Origin: Pictodentalium vernedei
Taxonomy: Eukaryota > Mollusca > Scaphopoda > Dentaliida > Dentaliidae
NCBI GenBank assembly: GCA_031216915.1
Contig: CM062288.1
Span: 178,276,596-178,340,595 of the forward strand
Direction of reading: 5' to 3'
DNA: 64,000 nucleotides
Shown: positions 1-12,625 of the stretch, one piece after another
How positions within the stretch are numbered: the first letter of the stretch is position 1
Layout of the letters: each line of letters starts with the position of its first letter
Notes under the pieces: generated by a model
What the model saw: the letters and a program-made list of their open reading frames with translations, nothing else
Databases searched by the model: none
What the model was told of the DNA's origin: nothing
Position numbers and translations under genes: made by a program

Positions 1-2640
1 AGAAATGTTGTCACCAAGATGAGATACGCGATTGCTCATTCTCACACATTGCTTCTAACTTTAGAGTCAGTGGCAGCGAAAAAAAAACCCAAACTGTCCA
101 GAGACGTCAGGTTACCAAGGGCTGGATTCAGAAATATGGGGGGGGGGGGGGGGTAGAAGCTCAATTTTTTCCTACGCTCATAACAAGCAGATCAGATCCC
201 GAAGTGGTCTGGCCGACGAGCGGCTTAATTGGGGTCCTGTGGGGGTGGAGGTGGGGGGTGTAACACCCCAGGTAAATTTGGATTTCTGGAGGCTCTCAGG
301 AAGTTTCTGAAAGCACTCTGAGCTCCAAAATGTGTAACATTTCAACAGGAAAATGGGAATTTCGAACAACTTGACAAAATTCCCTGCCAAATGTGGGGGC
401 CCTTCAAATGAGGGGCCTTGTGCATCCGCCCAGTCTGCCCATTCTTAAATACGGCCCTAAGGTTACCTAACTGCTCTGGGAATATTTGTTTCAGTTTTTC
501 TCATCGAATAAAGGGATATATGACCTATTTGTGATCTATAACAACCTCTCCCGACAAAAGGAGTAAAACTTGTGATATATATCAGTCACCTTTTTAGGTT
601 TCTTGTATAGAAGACTCATGCGGGCCATTAGCTGAACCTAACTTTTTTTTAAATACAATTTGCGATTTAAGTATTTATTTATTGGTGCCAGCATCAAGGC
701 TATATCATGACTCAACATAACTATAAAGTCAGGTCTTGCCAATCATTTATGCCTACGTTTCCTACTTACTGAGGGATGGCACCAAGCGGCGTGTTGGTTA
801 CCAAGTCCTATTTTACCTGGGCGTCCCATGGGAAGAAGTTTTGAGATTGATATTGATGAGCTTGATATCACCAACACACATACCCCACACTGAACATGAT
901 AATCCCTCCCGGCAAAGATTGAGACTAATGACAATCAGGCAACTTTCGAAGGAAACTCACATAGGTCTTGGCTGAATCTACATTTGATTTCAAGACGTTT
1001 TAAAATTGAAACTGTTCAATTTGATGGCCCGCTCCACGAATTATATAGGGCCTACATGTTCAGACCCAAACGTGTTTCAATGTTATGTTTAAAATCGAGA
1101 CACATTTTAGAGTTAGGCTTCACCACAACTAAATGTGTTTAGAAATTCCATACTATAAGTTGTGTTTTGAAGCAACTGAACATCTTAACACGTTCCAGAA
1201 TTGGACACAAACTGACGACAAAAAGCACTTTTGTTCGTATTCCTTGCACTCCAGAGGTGCTTAGAAATTGAATACAAGATTTTGTAAGCATTTTGGTGTT
1301 TAAATTACAAACCAAAATACGTGCTTTGACACTCAGAAATCATGTCTTTGTCTTGTGAATATCAATTAATCCAAAGTTTGTCAGGGGACAAAAAATAAGA
1401 GAAAATAACAATTTAAAATTAATGGGCAACACATTAATATTTAGCAAAAAACAAACAAAAACCCAGCCTGTGTTTGTTTAATAATTTTTACAGTGGTCAG
1501 AGAATAGGCCTATGCGCATATGCATGGGGGGGGGGGGGGGATAAATACTCACTTATTTCTGATTGGTGGTGCAAAATATACGATCTAATGTATGTGTAGT
1601 ATGCTGGGGTGGTACATTTAGATAATTCTCTATTCAGAGATGTGCATATGGAAGACTTAAGAGTCACTGGTACTGCATAGGGAATAATAACATTTTACCA
1701 CAAAATTATCAGGGTGAATTTTAATGCAGTAGTGTTGTATGTGAATCCATGTATGAATAAAACTCTAAGAATTGTTTTCCTGAAGTCGTCATTGGTCATT
1801 AAGGGGACAGGATATGTTATTGGCATAATATATCACGCTGGCTGAACGTCGGTGGGAGTGAATACGTACTACCGTTGGTTGGAGCTTCGGTGTTAGTTCT
1901 CTCGAGAAAAAAATGTCCGCCGTGCTCTGATGCCTTTGCGACGTTGTGCAAATTGGCCCATATTACCATTACTGGAGATGGCACTGTAAAATTTCTGTTG
2001 GTTCGATTTCTTCTTCCTCTGTTTTTTTTGTTTTTTTGTTTTCTTTTTTTTGTTTTTTTTTTTTGTTATTATTGTCTGTTTTCAGCCTACTAGTTATATT
2101 GGTGAGGAGGGTTGCGTGTTAATAGATTTTCTTTATTCAATTTTGTCGATGCATGCAAAGCAGCCGAAAACGTGCAAAAAGCATCCCCCCCCCCCAACAA
2201 CAACAACAAAAAACAAACAAACAAAAAACAAACATTAAATGAACAAGAAATAAACAAAAATGAAAAACCTGACAGCTCGGGAAAACGAATATTTTTCAAA
2301 ACGTTCTTTGCAGATTGCTCCCCCACACCATGAATTAAACCATATCCACAGTGAATCAGACGGTAGTTTGTTATCTTCCTTCATTCTTAAATATTTCATT
2401 TTTTCGAAAAAGAAATAACTTGTTACTGTTCGCCAAACGTTCACATTTTCACGAGAGATAACGTTGCACACAAGCGTCGTATAAGTATTACGTTGAAACG
2501 TCAAACGGTCGATTCAAGTTAAGGAGCTCTTGGACATCCCACTTTACACGTCGCGTTGACCCATTTATAAATGTCGGATGAACCTAAAGTAAACTTTGTT
2601 GGAATCCTCGATTTCAGGAGAGTAGAGTTGTAACTCTAAC
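1..2640. other. Intergenic/intronic sequence, no gene recognised
   Basis: Low-complexity AT-rich sequence with G16 (138-153) and G15 (1526-1540) homopolymers and T- and A-rich stretches near 2020-2240. Open frames here are short and show no recognisable motif or domain. No convincing exon with both splice signals was seen. Confidence 0.5.
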
Positions 2641-2689
2641 TCAGTTTCGAATTTTTGACCCCTAAGGTCCCTTTTCGCAGCTCACGGCC

Positions 2690-4101
2690 CATTTGGGCTC
2701 AGTATAGGAGCCTGAATTTCAACTTAGTGCATTTCAGGCAAATTTCTTTAAAAATCTTCTTCTCAAGATGCAGCTGGTAGAATCTTTTGATATTGTGTAT
2801 GCAGCATGCTTGGGAGGGGGGGGGGGGGAGGGAAATTCAAGTTTGTTCAAGCCAAGTCCCTGGGTTTATATTTGGGCTCACTGTGGGAGCCCGAATTATA
2901 ACTTAGTTCAAACTGAGGAATTTTCTTCAAAAATCTTCTTCTTCAGATCCAGCAGTCAAAATGTTTTGTTATTCGGTATGCAGCATCCTTAGGAGGGTGA
3001 GATTCAAGTTTGTTTAAGCCATGTCCCTAGGTCAATATTTGGGCTCACTGTGGGAGCTCGAATTGTAACTTAGTTCAAAATGAGAAATCTTCTTAAAAAA
3101 TCCTCTTCTTCAGATCCAGCAGTCGGAATGTTTTGATACTGGGTATGCAGCATCCTTGGGGGGGAGGGGGGGATTCAAGTTTGTTCAAGCCAAGTCCCTG
3201 GGTTCATATTTGGGCTCACTGTGGGAGCCCGAATTATAACTTAGTTCAAACTGAGGAATTTTCTTTAAAAATCTTCTTCAAATCCAGAAGTCAGAATGTT
3301 TTGATACTGGGTATGCAGCACGCTTAGGGGGGGTGAGATTCAAGTTTGTTAAAGCCAAGTTCCTGGGTTCATATTTGGGCTCCCTGTGGAAGCCTGAATT
3401 ATAACTTCGTTCAATATGAGGAATGTTTCTTTAAAAATCTTCTTCTTCCGATTCAGCAGTCGGAATGTTTTGATATATGGCATGCAATATCCTTAGGGGT
3501 TAAGATTCAAGTTTTTTCAAGCCAAGTCCCTGGGTTCATATTTGGGCTCACTGTGGAAGCCCGAATGATAACTTAGTTCAAAATGTGGAATTTGCTTTAA
3601 AAATCTTCTTCTTCAGATCCAGCAGTCAGAACGCTTTTGATATTTCGTATGTAGCATCCTTAGGGGGGTAAGATTCAAGTTTGTTCAAGCCATGTCCCTA
3701 GGTCAATATTTGGGCTGACTGCAGAAGCTCGAATTGTAACTTAGTTCAGAATGAGGAATTTTCTTAAAAAATCTTCTTCAGATCCAGCAGTTGGAATGTT
3801 TTGATATTTGGTGTGCAGCATACTTGGGGGGGGGGGGGGGGGGGGGATTCAAGTTTGTTAAAGCCAAGTCCCTGGGTTCATATTTGGGCTCCCTATGGGA
3901 GCCAGAATTATAACTTAGTTCAATATGAGGAATATTTGTTAATAATCTTCTTATTTTAAGATCCACCATTCAGAATCTTTGGATATTTGGTGTAAGCTTT
4001 TCTTAGGAGGGGCAAATGCAGCTTGTTGAAATCAATTCCCTGGGTTGATATTTAGTCTACCTTGTCAGGTGAGCGCCCTCAGGCCCCCTGGGGCCTCTTG
4101 T
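2690..4101 (+). repeat. Tandem array of ~170-bp units ending in a mollusc-type repeat terminus
   Basis: About eight imperfect units, recognisable by 'TTTGGGCTCACTGTGGGAGC', 'AACTTAGTTCAAAATGAGG' and 'CTTCTTCAGATCCAGCAGTC', recur roughly every 170 bp (anchors near 2694, 2873, 3042, 3212, 3375, 3544, 3712 and 3884). The array ends with TCAGGTGAGCGCCCTCAGG...GGCCTCTTGTT at about 4062-4101. The same unit and terminus recur at 9304-10527, where the opposite end is also present, so this copy looks 5'-truncated. The small open frames that repeat along it are by-products of the tandem structure. Confidence 0.8.
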
Positions 4102-4295
4102 TATAATAACTTATCTATCTTGTTATAACAATTTAATTATCTTGTTATAGAAACTTAGCTATTTTGTTATAACAACTTAGTTACCCTGTTATAAAAACTT
4201 AAATTAAAATTATTATATGATATTAATACACTGCCATAGTATTATGTTTATTCTGAAATTATAATGGAAAACAGATATTGTTGTTTGGTGCAATA

Positions 4296-5375
4296 ACAAT
4301 GGAAACCTGTTAATGAAATAGCAACTTCACCAATGAAGATATATTCATATAACAGGAGCAGTCAATTAACAGGGATTAGGTCACTTTCCTGCATTGTAGA
4401 GATAAACTAAACATTTATACTTAGATTGTTTGACAGCTCATAGAGGTCTGTTAAGCAAGATTCAATAGAATTATATGCCTGTATTGGATGTACTGAGGCC
4501 AAATAAACAAGGTTGATTCTGTGATTGTCAGAGCAATTTCTCGTCATGTTACAAGATTTTTTATTCAATTAACAGGAGTTTGCTCTATAACCTGTATGCA
4601 ATCAACAGGCTAAATTTACACTGAAGGTACTTGGCATATTCAGTTAAGAGATAGCCAATTAAGTGGGATCCACTGTATTACTATGGGGTTCACTTAATTG
4701 GATGTCTCGTGATTGAATAATTCTGTTAACTGAATGAAACTTCCAAACACAAACGTTTTATTCACTTAACAGAATTATTCAATTAAGAGATATCCAATAT
4801 TCAATTAACAGGCTAATGTTACACTTAATGTACTTAATTTATTCAGTTAAGAGATAGCCAATTAAATTGGATCCACTTGATTACAGTGGAGCCCACTTAC
4901 TTGGATATCTCTTAATTGAATAATACTATTAAGTGAATAAAACTTCCAGACACAAAAAGTCAGTCACAATTAGTGTGACCTTAAACACCAATAACTAAAT
5001 ACCAAACACAAAACCGTTTACTACATACCATCAGTACATGTACAAATTTGACCTGTTAATTGCAGAAAGGTTATAGAACAAACTCCTGTTAATTGAATAA
5101 AAAACATTGTAATATGCAGAAGAATTACTCTGACAACCATTGAACTCCCAACCTTTATAGACATTTTTAGCCTCAATACATCCAATACAGGCATTGAATC
5201 TATTATATCCTTTTGATGGAGCTCAATGAGCTCTGTCAAACAAAATATGATAGAATAAATCCTCGGTTTATCACAGAAGACAGGAAAATGCCCTAATTCA
5301 TGTCAATTGTACACTCCTAGTTATTGAATATTTTTCTCTTGCAAAGTAGCTATTCTATGAACAGGGTTACATTGT
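4296..5375. mobile_element. Fold-back/MITE-like element with long inverted arms
   Basis: The left end reads ACAATGGAAACCTGTTAATG and the reverse complement of the right end reads ACAATGTAACCCTGTTCATA. The arms stay inverted-homologous for several hundred bases: the segment near 4430-4660 is the reverse complement of that near 5030-5260. Internal phrases such as 'TTCAGTTAAGAGATAGCCAA' repeat. No coding potential. A related copy lies at 11253-12338. Superfamily not determined; Tc1/mariner/pogo-type MITEs have similar ends. Confidence 0.6.
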
Positions 5376-6580
5376 ACTAACCTTAAGTTAGCATCAGTAT
5401 ATTTGTTGAGTCATGAGAATACATTGTGTAAAAAATACCCTCTAAACTGAAAGACTTGCTGTTAAAAGATTCCATTAAGTCAAACCCAATCATGTACATT
5501 GAGGGTGGCTTGTGGATTGTTTTATCATTTTCTGTGTAAATGCAATTTAATAAAGAAATATTGACATATCATAACACTGCAGGTGGAGAAAGAGAATATT
5601 TATTTATTTTTTGCACTTTCCTTTCCAACACAAAAAATACTATATAAAATTTAAGGATGTTTAAAAACCCACAGTTATGTGTCGTGTTAAGATGTCACAC
5701 AGCCACCAATGATGTAAAAGTCATCTGTACATTGCAGTTTTTCTAGACAGGAAAGTAACTTCAGCACTTTGATGGTTGTGTTATATTCAGCTTGTCAGTA
5801 TTGACAGAAAACATAATGTGCACCTTATTATGTTACATTCCAGAATGTAATATCAATAAAGTTCCGTAGACTTGCTCCGTGTATATTTTATGCACTGATG
5901 TCAATGGCCTATTGCTCTAGAAAATTTGTTATAGTACCCCACATGAATAGATCCCCCCCCCCCCCCCCACCTCCCAAGCATTATTAACAATTTATCCGAC
6001 ATATTGGTCAGTGCTCCCCGTGGGAACCCCGGGAAGTAAGCAGCACTTGTTTACTGTGGTAAACCAGTTCCGCTTTATTAGTAAAATAGGACCCAGTCAC
6101 CAATGCTTGGGGTGAAAGTCCTCTAAAATGGGCAACATGTAGATCAACGATTGACTAAACTTGACTTCATCTCCATGTTGTGTCACGATTAGCCATGGTG
6201 CATAAATATGTGACGTTAACCACCAACAAACAATATTGGACAGCGCTGTTCACAAAAATCACCATTCAGTTTTCATTTTTTGTCTTAAAACATAGCTTAT
6301 GACCCTTCATTGGAATGACTTCAATAAGCTATGTTTTTTATGCAAAAAATGAAAAATATTTAGTTATTTAAGAATTTTGTTTGCAAGTATCAACTGCCTT
6401 TTGTGTTAGGTGAAGGGTTTATAGTGCACCTAACCAACCTTGAATCTTTCATAGGTGCAGTGAAGTGCCACAAATGGAAAGATTTATTTGCTCAACTGTT
6501 TGACTGCAAAGGCTCATATGATTAATTTAAACATAGATGATCCTGTCTTGAGTTCAGAAGTTCCTATCTTGAGTTGCGTT
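5376..6580. other. No gene seen; contains one hairpin
   Basis: Apart from a C16 run (5953-5968) and the inverted repeat at 6270-6354, nothing here supports a gene or known element. Confidence 0.4.
6270..6354. repeat. Short inverted repeat (hairpin)
   Basis: The arms TTTTCATTTTTTG..AAAACATAGCTTAT and ATAAGCTATGTTTT..CAAAAAATGAAAA are reverse complements around a ~25-bp loop. It may be a tiny MITE relic. Function unknown. Confidence 0.6.
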
Positions 6581-6589
6581 TATGTATCA

Positions 6590-6890
6590 GAATCTCATTC
6601 TGAGGTGGTGATACGTTGATATCCACTGCATTGTATCCTTGGGCAAGGTGCTTAATCCTGATTGCCCATGTGGGGGGCCCATCGGCATGTGTACTAAAGC
6701 ATACAACATGCCAATGGTGCACTTGTATTTAACCAATGCTAACCCTGCATGTGCAGAGTTAGTATGCTGGGGAGTCTGACAGTTGCTCGGTGGTCCGGGC
6801 ATTCTAGCTTCCACCATCCATAAAACTATCAGACACGAGGTGACCCTGGCTGTCAAAAGTGTCATTAAACCCCAATAAATAATAAATAAA
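6590..6890 (+). mobile_element. SINE-like element with AATAAA-type tail
   Basis: The sequence runs from 'TTGGGCAAGGTGCTTAATCC' to 'GACCCTGGCTGTCAAAAGTG' and ends in CATTAAACCCCAATAAATAATAAATAAA-like tail sequence. The same 3' module ('ACCCTGGCTGTTGAAAGTG...TTAAACCCCAATAAACAAAC') recurs at about 14450, 14650, 14830, 15030 and 18200, supporting a short dispersed element whose 3' end is shared. No coding potential, and no clear pol III boxes that I can fix. Confidence 0.5.
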
Positions 6891-7037
6891 CAGGAGGCCT
6901 GGCATTCTTAAGGAGTGCAGGAGTGCTGCACGCCTACTGCACACCTAGAAAAAATTGAGGAGGGCAATTTTTTGCACCCCTTGATTTTCTGGAATGCCAG
7001 ACCTGTTTGGGGCTGCCTTTAAAATCTATTATCATTT

Positions 7038-7096
7038 CGTCCCCTGAGTTCCAATGTGTTATTAGGCACAGAGAACACATTGGAACTCCGGGGACG
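7038..7096. repeat. Near-perfect 23-bp inverted repeat
   Basis: CGTCCCCTGAGTTCCAATG.. and ..CATTGGAACTCCGGGGACG form a hairpin with about 23-bp arms and a ~13-bp loop. It is most likely a small MITE or palindromic relic. Confidence 0.6.
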
Positions 7097-7099
7097 ATT

Positions 7100-9300
7100 T
7101 GTCAATATTGCATTGATTCGAAATAATTCATGACCCATTCTGTGTCGCATTTCGATAGATTTTGAGCACAGAAGACAGTCACATAAGAATTGAATGCAAC
7201 ATTTTGAATAATGAGAAGATGTGTGTCCCAATTTTTCCACTATGTAGCTGAATGTAGTACAATTTTTCAGTCACAATATTAATACCTTGATGTGGATATA
7301 ATCAAAATAGCATACAAGTTTTTGCTTTGAAAATTTCAGGTGCAATTGCACTCCCAAGCAATCAGGAGGGCAACTGTTTTGCATGCCTTGCCTTGATTTT
7401 CTAGATTGCCAGGCCTGAATAAATAAATATATAAATAAATGTGTTGATATCCATATTGGGTCATCGATGTGTCTGTACCATCTCTTTTCAATGTGGCAGT
7501 ACCATCTCAGTTCCTCACACTCAATTGTAATGCAGTAGACTTTGTAGGTGTATTGTTGTTACTGTTATTAGAAGGAACTGGGAAGCATAAATGAGGTTAC
7601 CACGGCTCTTTGAATTCCTGGAAAGTCCTGGAATTTTATAAACCACTTACTAAGCACCTGAAAGGTCCTTGAATGATGAAACTTTCCTTGAACACCCATG
7701 GAAAATGAGATATGAAGTAATCAGAAGAGGTTCATTTCAGCAGTATTCAGCTCACTTTACAGCAAGTAAAATATTGCTGAAATGGATATTCTCACCTTGA
7801 TTGTACGTCATTCTTACAGAAAAGATGAAATCCATATTCATTATATTGTGGATATTATTGTGTTTTGACTTTGCAATAGGCAATATGGAGCACAGATTCA
7901 CTCAGCTTCTGTGTTCATATAACTATGTGTTACTCTTGGAGTGGAGCTCATCTTTTTCTGGTGGATGGGTTGCAGATGGATGAGCGTGAAACTCCTAATT
8001 TTCTAACAGGCCAATAAGTTTTTTGGACAAATTTCAGATTGGGAAAATGCTTTTCCACCATTTTTGTACCCAAAACAGGTTAGTAATTGAAAATCGAGTT
8101 TAAAAACAGATGTTTTAACTAGAATATCCAATAATTCTCCTTTTGGGGTCAAAATGTATTTTCTTCCATTTTGTAAAGGGTGATAACATTGAGCTTGGAA
8201 AGTAGCAAAATTATGCGCTCATGCTTTGAAATCCAGTAAAGTAAACATAAGAATCAAAATACACTTCAAACATTTCATAAGCTTTGTTTTGTTTATCAAA
8301 TGCACTGGTCATAATCTTCATATTGAAAACCCACATCATATGTGAAACATAATGAATATCAGCCTGTACATGGCTATTGCCCTTGGGCTCATTTGGGTCA
8401 AAATTCTAAATCCAAGGCCAATTAGGCTCTTCAGTATACAACTGTGGATGCTATAATGAAAGTAAATTTTTCTGGTAACATCTACTCCTGCATCAAACCT
8501 AGCACATTGAAATAAACCAGCTGTCATTTGGCATTAGACAAACAAAACATAAGTCAAACTTGTTCCTCAAAAACAGAAAACTTGCAAAGCATATCAACAT
8601 CATCCCATATTTAGTAATAACAGACAGTGATGTAAAGGGGGCATCCCTGTCTCATCTCCTCCAATACTCATACTCCTACATAATTATGTCGAAAAGAGAT
8701 TGGCCAAATTTCAAGTTTAATGAGTAGTTAATTTGACAACCATCACAAAGAGGCATACTGCTGGAGCAAGATCGATCTTAATAAACCAAATGTTCACCAC
8801 ATTTGTCCTGAACATGAAGAATATTTATGGACAACAGTTCCTTCTCCCAAAACACTTCCCGTCATGATAATATCCTGACTGTTGAAAGTGTCATCAACCA
8901 TTAAGGCAAAATTCCGATTTTGACTACACTAACTGCTACAGGACAGGTGCCCCAACATGCAGCCATTGGGTAAAAGCCTTTGGGTAAATTCTCAAGTTAC
9001 ATTCTTAGAACCTTGGCGGTTGTTTCTTGGCAAGTCTTGCCTGCCTATATATGCAACCATGACTTGCCTAGAAACAACTGCATAGCCACAAGACATAGAC
9101 AGTCAAAGTGTAGAAAAATTTTATGAAAATCTCTAGGCCTTCAGGGTTAAATCAGATCACCTTTGGAAATATTTCAGCACTCTCACAGTTGATAGGGATT
9201 ACTCCACAACGTATATAGTACTGATAGGAAAATGAGTCATACTGATGGTATGGTAAGTGGTTGGTCTTTCAAAGTTTTATTTAAGAAACCAGGGTTATTA
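7100..9300. other. No gene recognised
   Basis: AT-rich sequence with no supported coding exon. A short open frame from about 7825 begins with a hydrophobic, signal-peptide-like stretch but has no homology I recognise and no clear exon signals, so it is not called. Confidence 0.4.
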
Positions 9301-9303
9301 TCT

Positions 9304-10527
9304 GTAGCTCACCTGACTGAAAGCTATTGTGATCGCTCTCCATCTGTCATACATTCGTTGTCCATCGTCCATAAACATGGGTCTTTGCGATTTCTACTCC
9401 AAACACTGCTGGACCTATTTCAGTTGATTGTTTGTTCTGACATCACATTTTGCCCAGCCCCATAGGGAGGGGATGGGGAAAATGCTCCCAAATTAAAAAA
9501 AATGAACCAGTGAATACCATGACTTGATATACGTTACTGAGCTTCTGTTTGAGGTGTAGAATCAAGTTTGTTCAAAAGAATTCATAGAGTAATATTTGCC
9601 TTTGTAATTGGAGTGGCAAGATTTCGGCCCCTCCCAAAATTTCTGGTTCTCTGAAATGATGAGCTGATTTTGTACCAAATATGGTATGTGGTATTAGTGA
9701 GACATTAGTAATTAATTCATGCAAGAACAACAATTTGCTGCATCCCTTTGGAACCCCAGGAGCTAAAAATCGAAATATTTTCATGTTCATATTTCCCAAA
9801 CCTCACAGAACAGAAAGAAAAACTGCAGAGTCAGCATATTTGCAAAAATTAAAAAAAAACTATTCCAGTTTGTTAGAATTAAGCCCTCTGTTTATATTTG
9901 TGCCCAATACAGTAGCCCAAATTTTGACTTGGTTCAATATGAGAAGTACTCTTCAAAGAATCTTCCACCACCAGCCAGAATCTTTTAGTATTTGGTATAA
10001 CAAATTGTCACAGGGGTTAAGTTCATGTTTGTTCAGATCACGTCCCCAGGTTAAAATTTGGGCTTTCTGTGGGTGCCCGAATTTTAACTTAGTGCAATAT
10101 GAGGATTAATCTTTAAAAATCTTCTTCTTCAGACCCACCATTCAGAATCTTTTGGTATTTGGTGTACGGCATCCTTACAGTGGTCAGATCTAAATATGTT
10201 CAAACTAAGTTTCCGTGTTAATATTTGGGCTCCCTATTGGAGCCCAAATTTTAACTTAGTCCAATATGAGAAAGAATCTTTAAGAATCTAGGGAGGTAGT
10301 CAGTTCAAATTTTTTAAAGTTATGTCCCTAGGTTGCTATTTGGGCTCACTATTTTCCATTACTGGAAATCTGGGCATTATTTGTGTGGTATCATCTCAAT
10401 ACCAGAAAAATCATCTTACTTGGACAACTGAGGTATGAATAGTTACATGACTTCATTCTTCTATAGTGTTAACCAGCCATAGATGCTAATTAAATCCTTC
10501 TTTAAACAACTTTTTCAGGTGAGTGCC
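9304..10527 (+). mobile_element. TIR-bounded mollusc repeat with internal ~180-bp tandem units
   Basis: The left end is GTAGCTCACCTGA (9304-9316) and the right end is TCAGGTGAG (10515-10523), its inverted counterpart. Between them lie about three units related to the array at 2690-4101 ('TTTGGGCT...TTAACTTAGTCCAATATGAG', 'CTTCTTCTTCAGACCCACC'). The left-end text (...GTGATCGCTCTCCATCTGTC...GTCCATCGTCC) resembles a repeat I associate with mollusc genomes. Non-coding; transposition mechanism unknown. Confidence 0.6.
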
Positions 10528-10591
10528 TCAGGCACCATGTGCCTCATGTAATAAGCAATTTACAATCATGTGGGACCTACTCTATTTTCAG

Positions 10592-10774
10592 AGAGAAGAA
10601 ATATCTGCTAAATTCAGGCCAGTAAAGAAAGACAGTTCTTCATCCCTGACGCTGAAAACAGACCAAGATGACATTAAACATGAAGATGATGATCCACAAC
10701 AATTAATGAAAGAACTAGACAAGTTTGACAAAATGAGAAACTTAGACACACCAGGCTCTGTTGAGGAAGATTGA
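10592..10774 (+). CDS. Candidate terminal coding exon of an unidentified host gene
   Basis: A pyrimidine-rich acceptor (CTACTCTATTTTCAG, ending 10591) is followed by 60 open codons in phase 0 ending in TGA at 10772-10774, with AATAAA at 10776-10781. The encoded tail is acidic and lysine-rich with a poly-serine run and ends in GSVEED, like the disordered C-terminus of an intracellular protein. I do not recognise the gene, and no upstream exon is identifiable in the window. It is the best host-gene candidate here. The alternative is a fortuitous open frame: an ATG-initiated frame also runs through the acceptor from about 10523. A transcript would decide. Confidence 0.4.
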   Translation, partial: REEISAKFRPVKKDSSSSLTLKTDQDDIKHEDDDPQQLMKELDKFDKMRNLDTPGSVEED

Positions 10775-10775
10775 C

Positions 10776-10781
10776 AATAAA
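10776..10781 (+). terminator. Possible polyadenylation signal AATAAA
   Basis: AATAAA lies one base after the stop codon of the candidate exon. This is unusually close for a used signal, so the real 3' end may lie further downstream. Confidence 0.3.
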
Positions 10782-11252
10782 ATATATTAATAGTCAAAAT
10801 AGATTAAATTTTAAAATCTGACTTTCTGTGACACATGTGATGTTGAATTTTTTCCAGCTGTTTTCATTTTTGGAAGAGTACCACAAAAGCATTTGTGAAT
10901 CTTACAAATTTTGAAAGCCTGTATGTAAAAAATATTTGCAAACCATAACCCAATCAGAAGCTGCCCCATGCTTAGCCTGTTGATACAGGGTTCCAAGCTC
11001 TCAAAACGTCAAATTTCATAAGGAATTTGATGCTGTTGTGGCCTGGAACCAGTCTAGTCCTCAAACAGTCCATCGCCTTTGTTTAGAAAAAAAATATCAT
11101 AAACATTCATTTTTATGCCCCCAAGAGATTTTCTCGGGAGCATTATGTTTTCACCATGTCCGTCCATCGTCCGGCAAATGAATATTAAAACTGAAACTCC
11201 AGGCCCTTGAAAGTGCTTGAATATCAAACTTTTGGGGAAACATCGTGCAAAG

Positions 11253-12338
11253 TACAGCATAACCCTGTTAATTGAATAGCCACTTTGCCAGTGAAACGTA
11301 TTCAGTTAACAGGAGTATTCAGCTTACATGGATTCAGTCGCTATGGGTATTCTGAAGATAAACTGAGCATTTTTCTGTTATATCTTGTTTGACAGAGTTT
11401 GTGGAGCTGTGTCAAACAAGATAAATTATACTAGATTAAATGCTGTTATCTTACAATAAGTAAGGATTGAGTCCATAGTTACCCTAATACAGCTTATATC
11501 AGGGGGCCCCTGATACAAAATCTGTATCTTGCAACAGCATGTGCTTGATTAATTTACATGACTAATTAAAGAACATTACATGCTTTCGAAATGCTTATCT
11601 GAGAAACCATACACATTTCTGTATATGAAAGGGAATAAAAAAACCTTCTCAGCGGTATAATTATTAAATTATTGAACCATATTACTTTTGTGTTTCTGTA
11701 TCGGAATCATTGGAAGCATTTATGTCGAAACCACACACCGTTTACATGTACAATGCATAGTCATCTCAGAATGTTGCAACAAAACTCACCCATTAAGTTT
11801 ATCTGGGGATCGGGAAAGTTCAACTTAGCCAAATACAGTATCCAGCAAAACAACCTTTTATAAGAGTGAAAATGAAATCTGAAACTAAAGACTAGTCAGT
11901 GAAGTTATCGGTACAACAATTGTGAATTGCACAATAAATCTATCAAAACCAATGTGTTTATGTAAAAAATGTTGTATCAGATTCTCGCTCTTGTTTCTAA
12001 GGCTATATCTCGACTCTTCAAGATATTGCGTTAGAAACAAGAGTTTGACTTTTAAACAACATTTTGTATATAAACATACTGGTGATAATATACAATATTG
12101 AATGTATGGAGGTCAAACAAGTCCATAAACAAGAGGAATTTGGTTATTGTCAGGGTGATTTCCATGGCATATTACAAGATTTTTATTCAGGTAACAGGAG
12201 ATCACTTTATAACTTACATATCAAGTTACAGGTCAAATTTGTACTGAAGGTTTGGCAAATGATTTTGTCTTTGGTAGTTATATTCCAGTAACATGGTTAT
12301 TCAGTTAAGAGATATTCAAATAGGTGCGTTCCAGTGTA
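11253..12338. mobile_element. Second fold-back/MITE-like element, family of 4296-5375
   Basis: The left end is TACAGCATAACCCTGTTAAT; the reverse complement of the right end is TACACTGGAACGCACCTATT. It shares internal phrases with the 4.3-kb copy ('TTGTTTGACAGAGTTTGTGG', 'AGATTTTTATTCAGGTAACA', 'CAGTTAAGAGATATTC'). An internal hairpin near 11985-12040 contains CTTGTTTCTAA and its reverse complement TTAGAAACAAG. Non-coding. Confidence 0.5.
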
Positions 12339-12590
12339 CTTAGAAAATATACTTAGGTATTTGCTTGATTTGTTTCAGTCAAAACTTGCTGTGGTATCTG
12401 AGTTTTTGATGTGTAAATTGTATTTTTATCCCCTCCAATAATACCCACTCCTGACACCAGTCTAAGAGAGCTTCACAAGATTTAGTTTAATGAATATTTT
12501 ATTTTCAAATTTTCAAATATATACAAAGAAAAATGCATACGATGGAACAAAACAAACATTGGTAAATGGATCCGACTGCAACCTGTAGTT

Positions 12591-12591
<1 letters not shown>

Positions 12592-12624
<33 letters not shown>
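12592..12624. repeat. (TAA)n microsatellite
   Basis: About 11 uninterrupted ATA/TAA units. The minus-strand reading gives a meaningless poly-tyrosine frame. Confidence 0.95.

Positions 12625-12625
<1 letters not shown>

Noticed and set aside
736-975. 79-residue plus-strand ORF near the window start
   Set aside because: No family motif, no splice or promoter context, and an equally open minus-strand frame over the same bases.
7825-7983. Secreted peptide gene (hydrophobic start 'MKSIFIILWILL')
   Set aside because: Short, no exon signals on the 3' side, no recognisable mature peptide pattern; hydrophobic stretches are expected by chance in AT-rich DNA.
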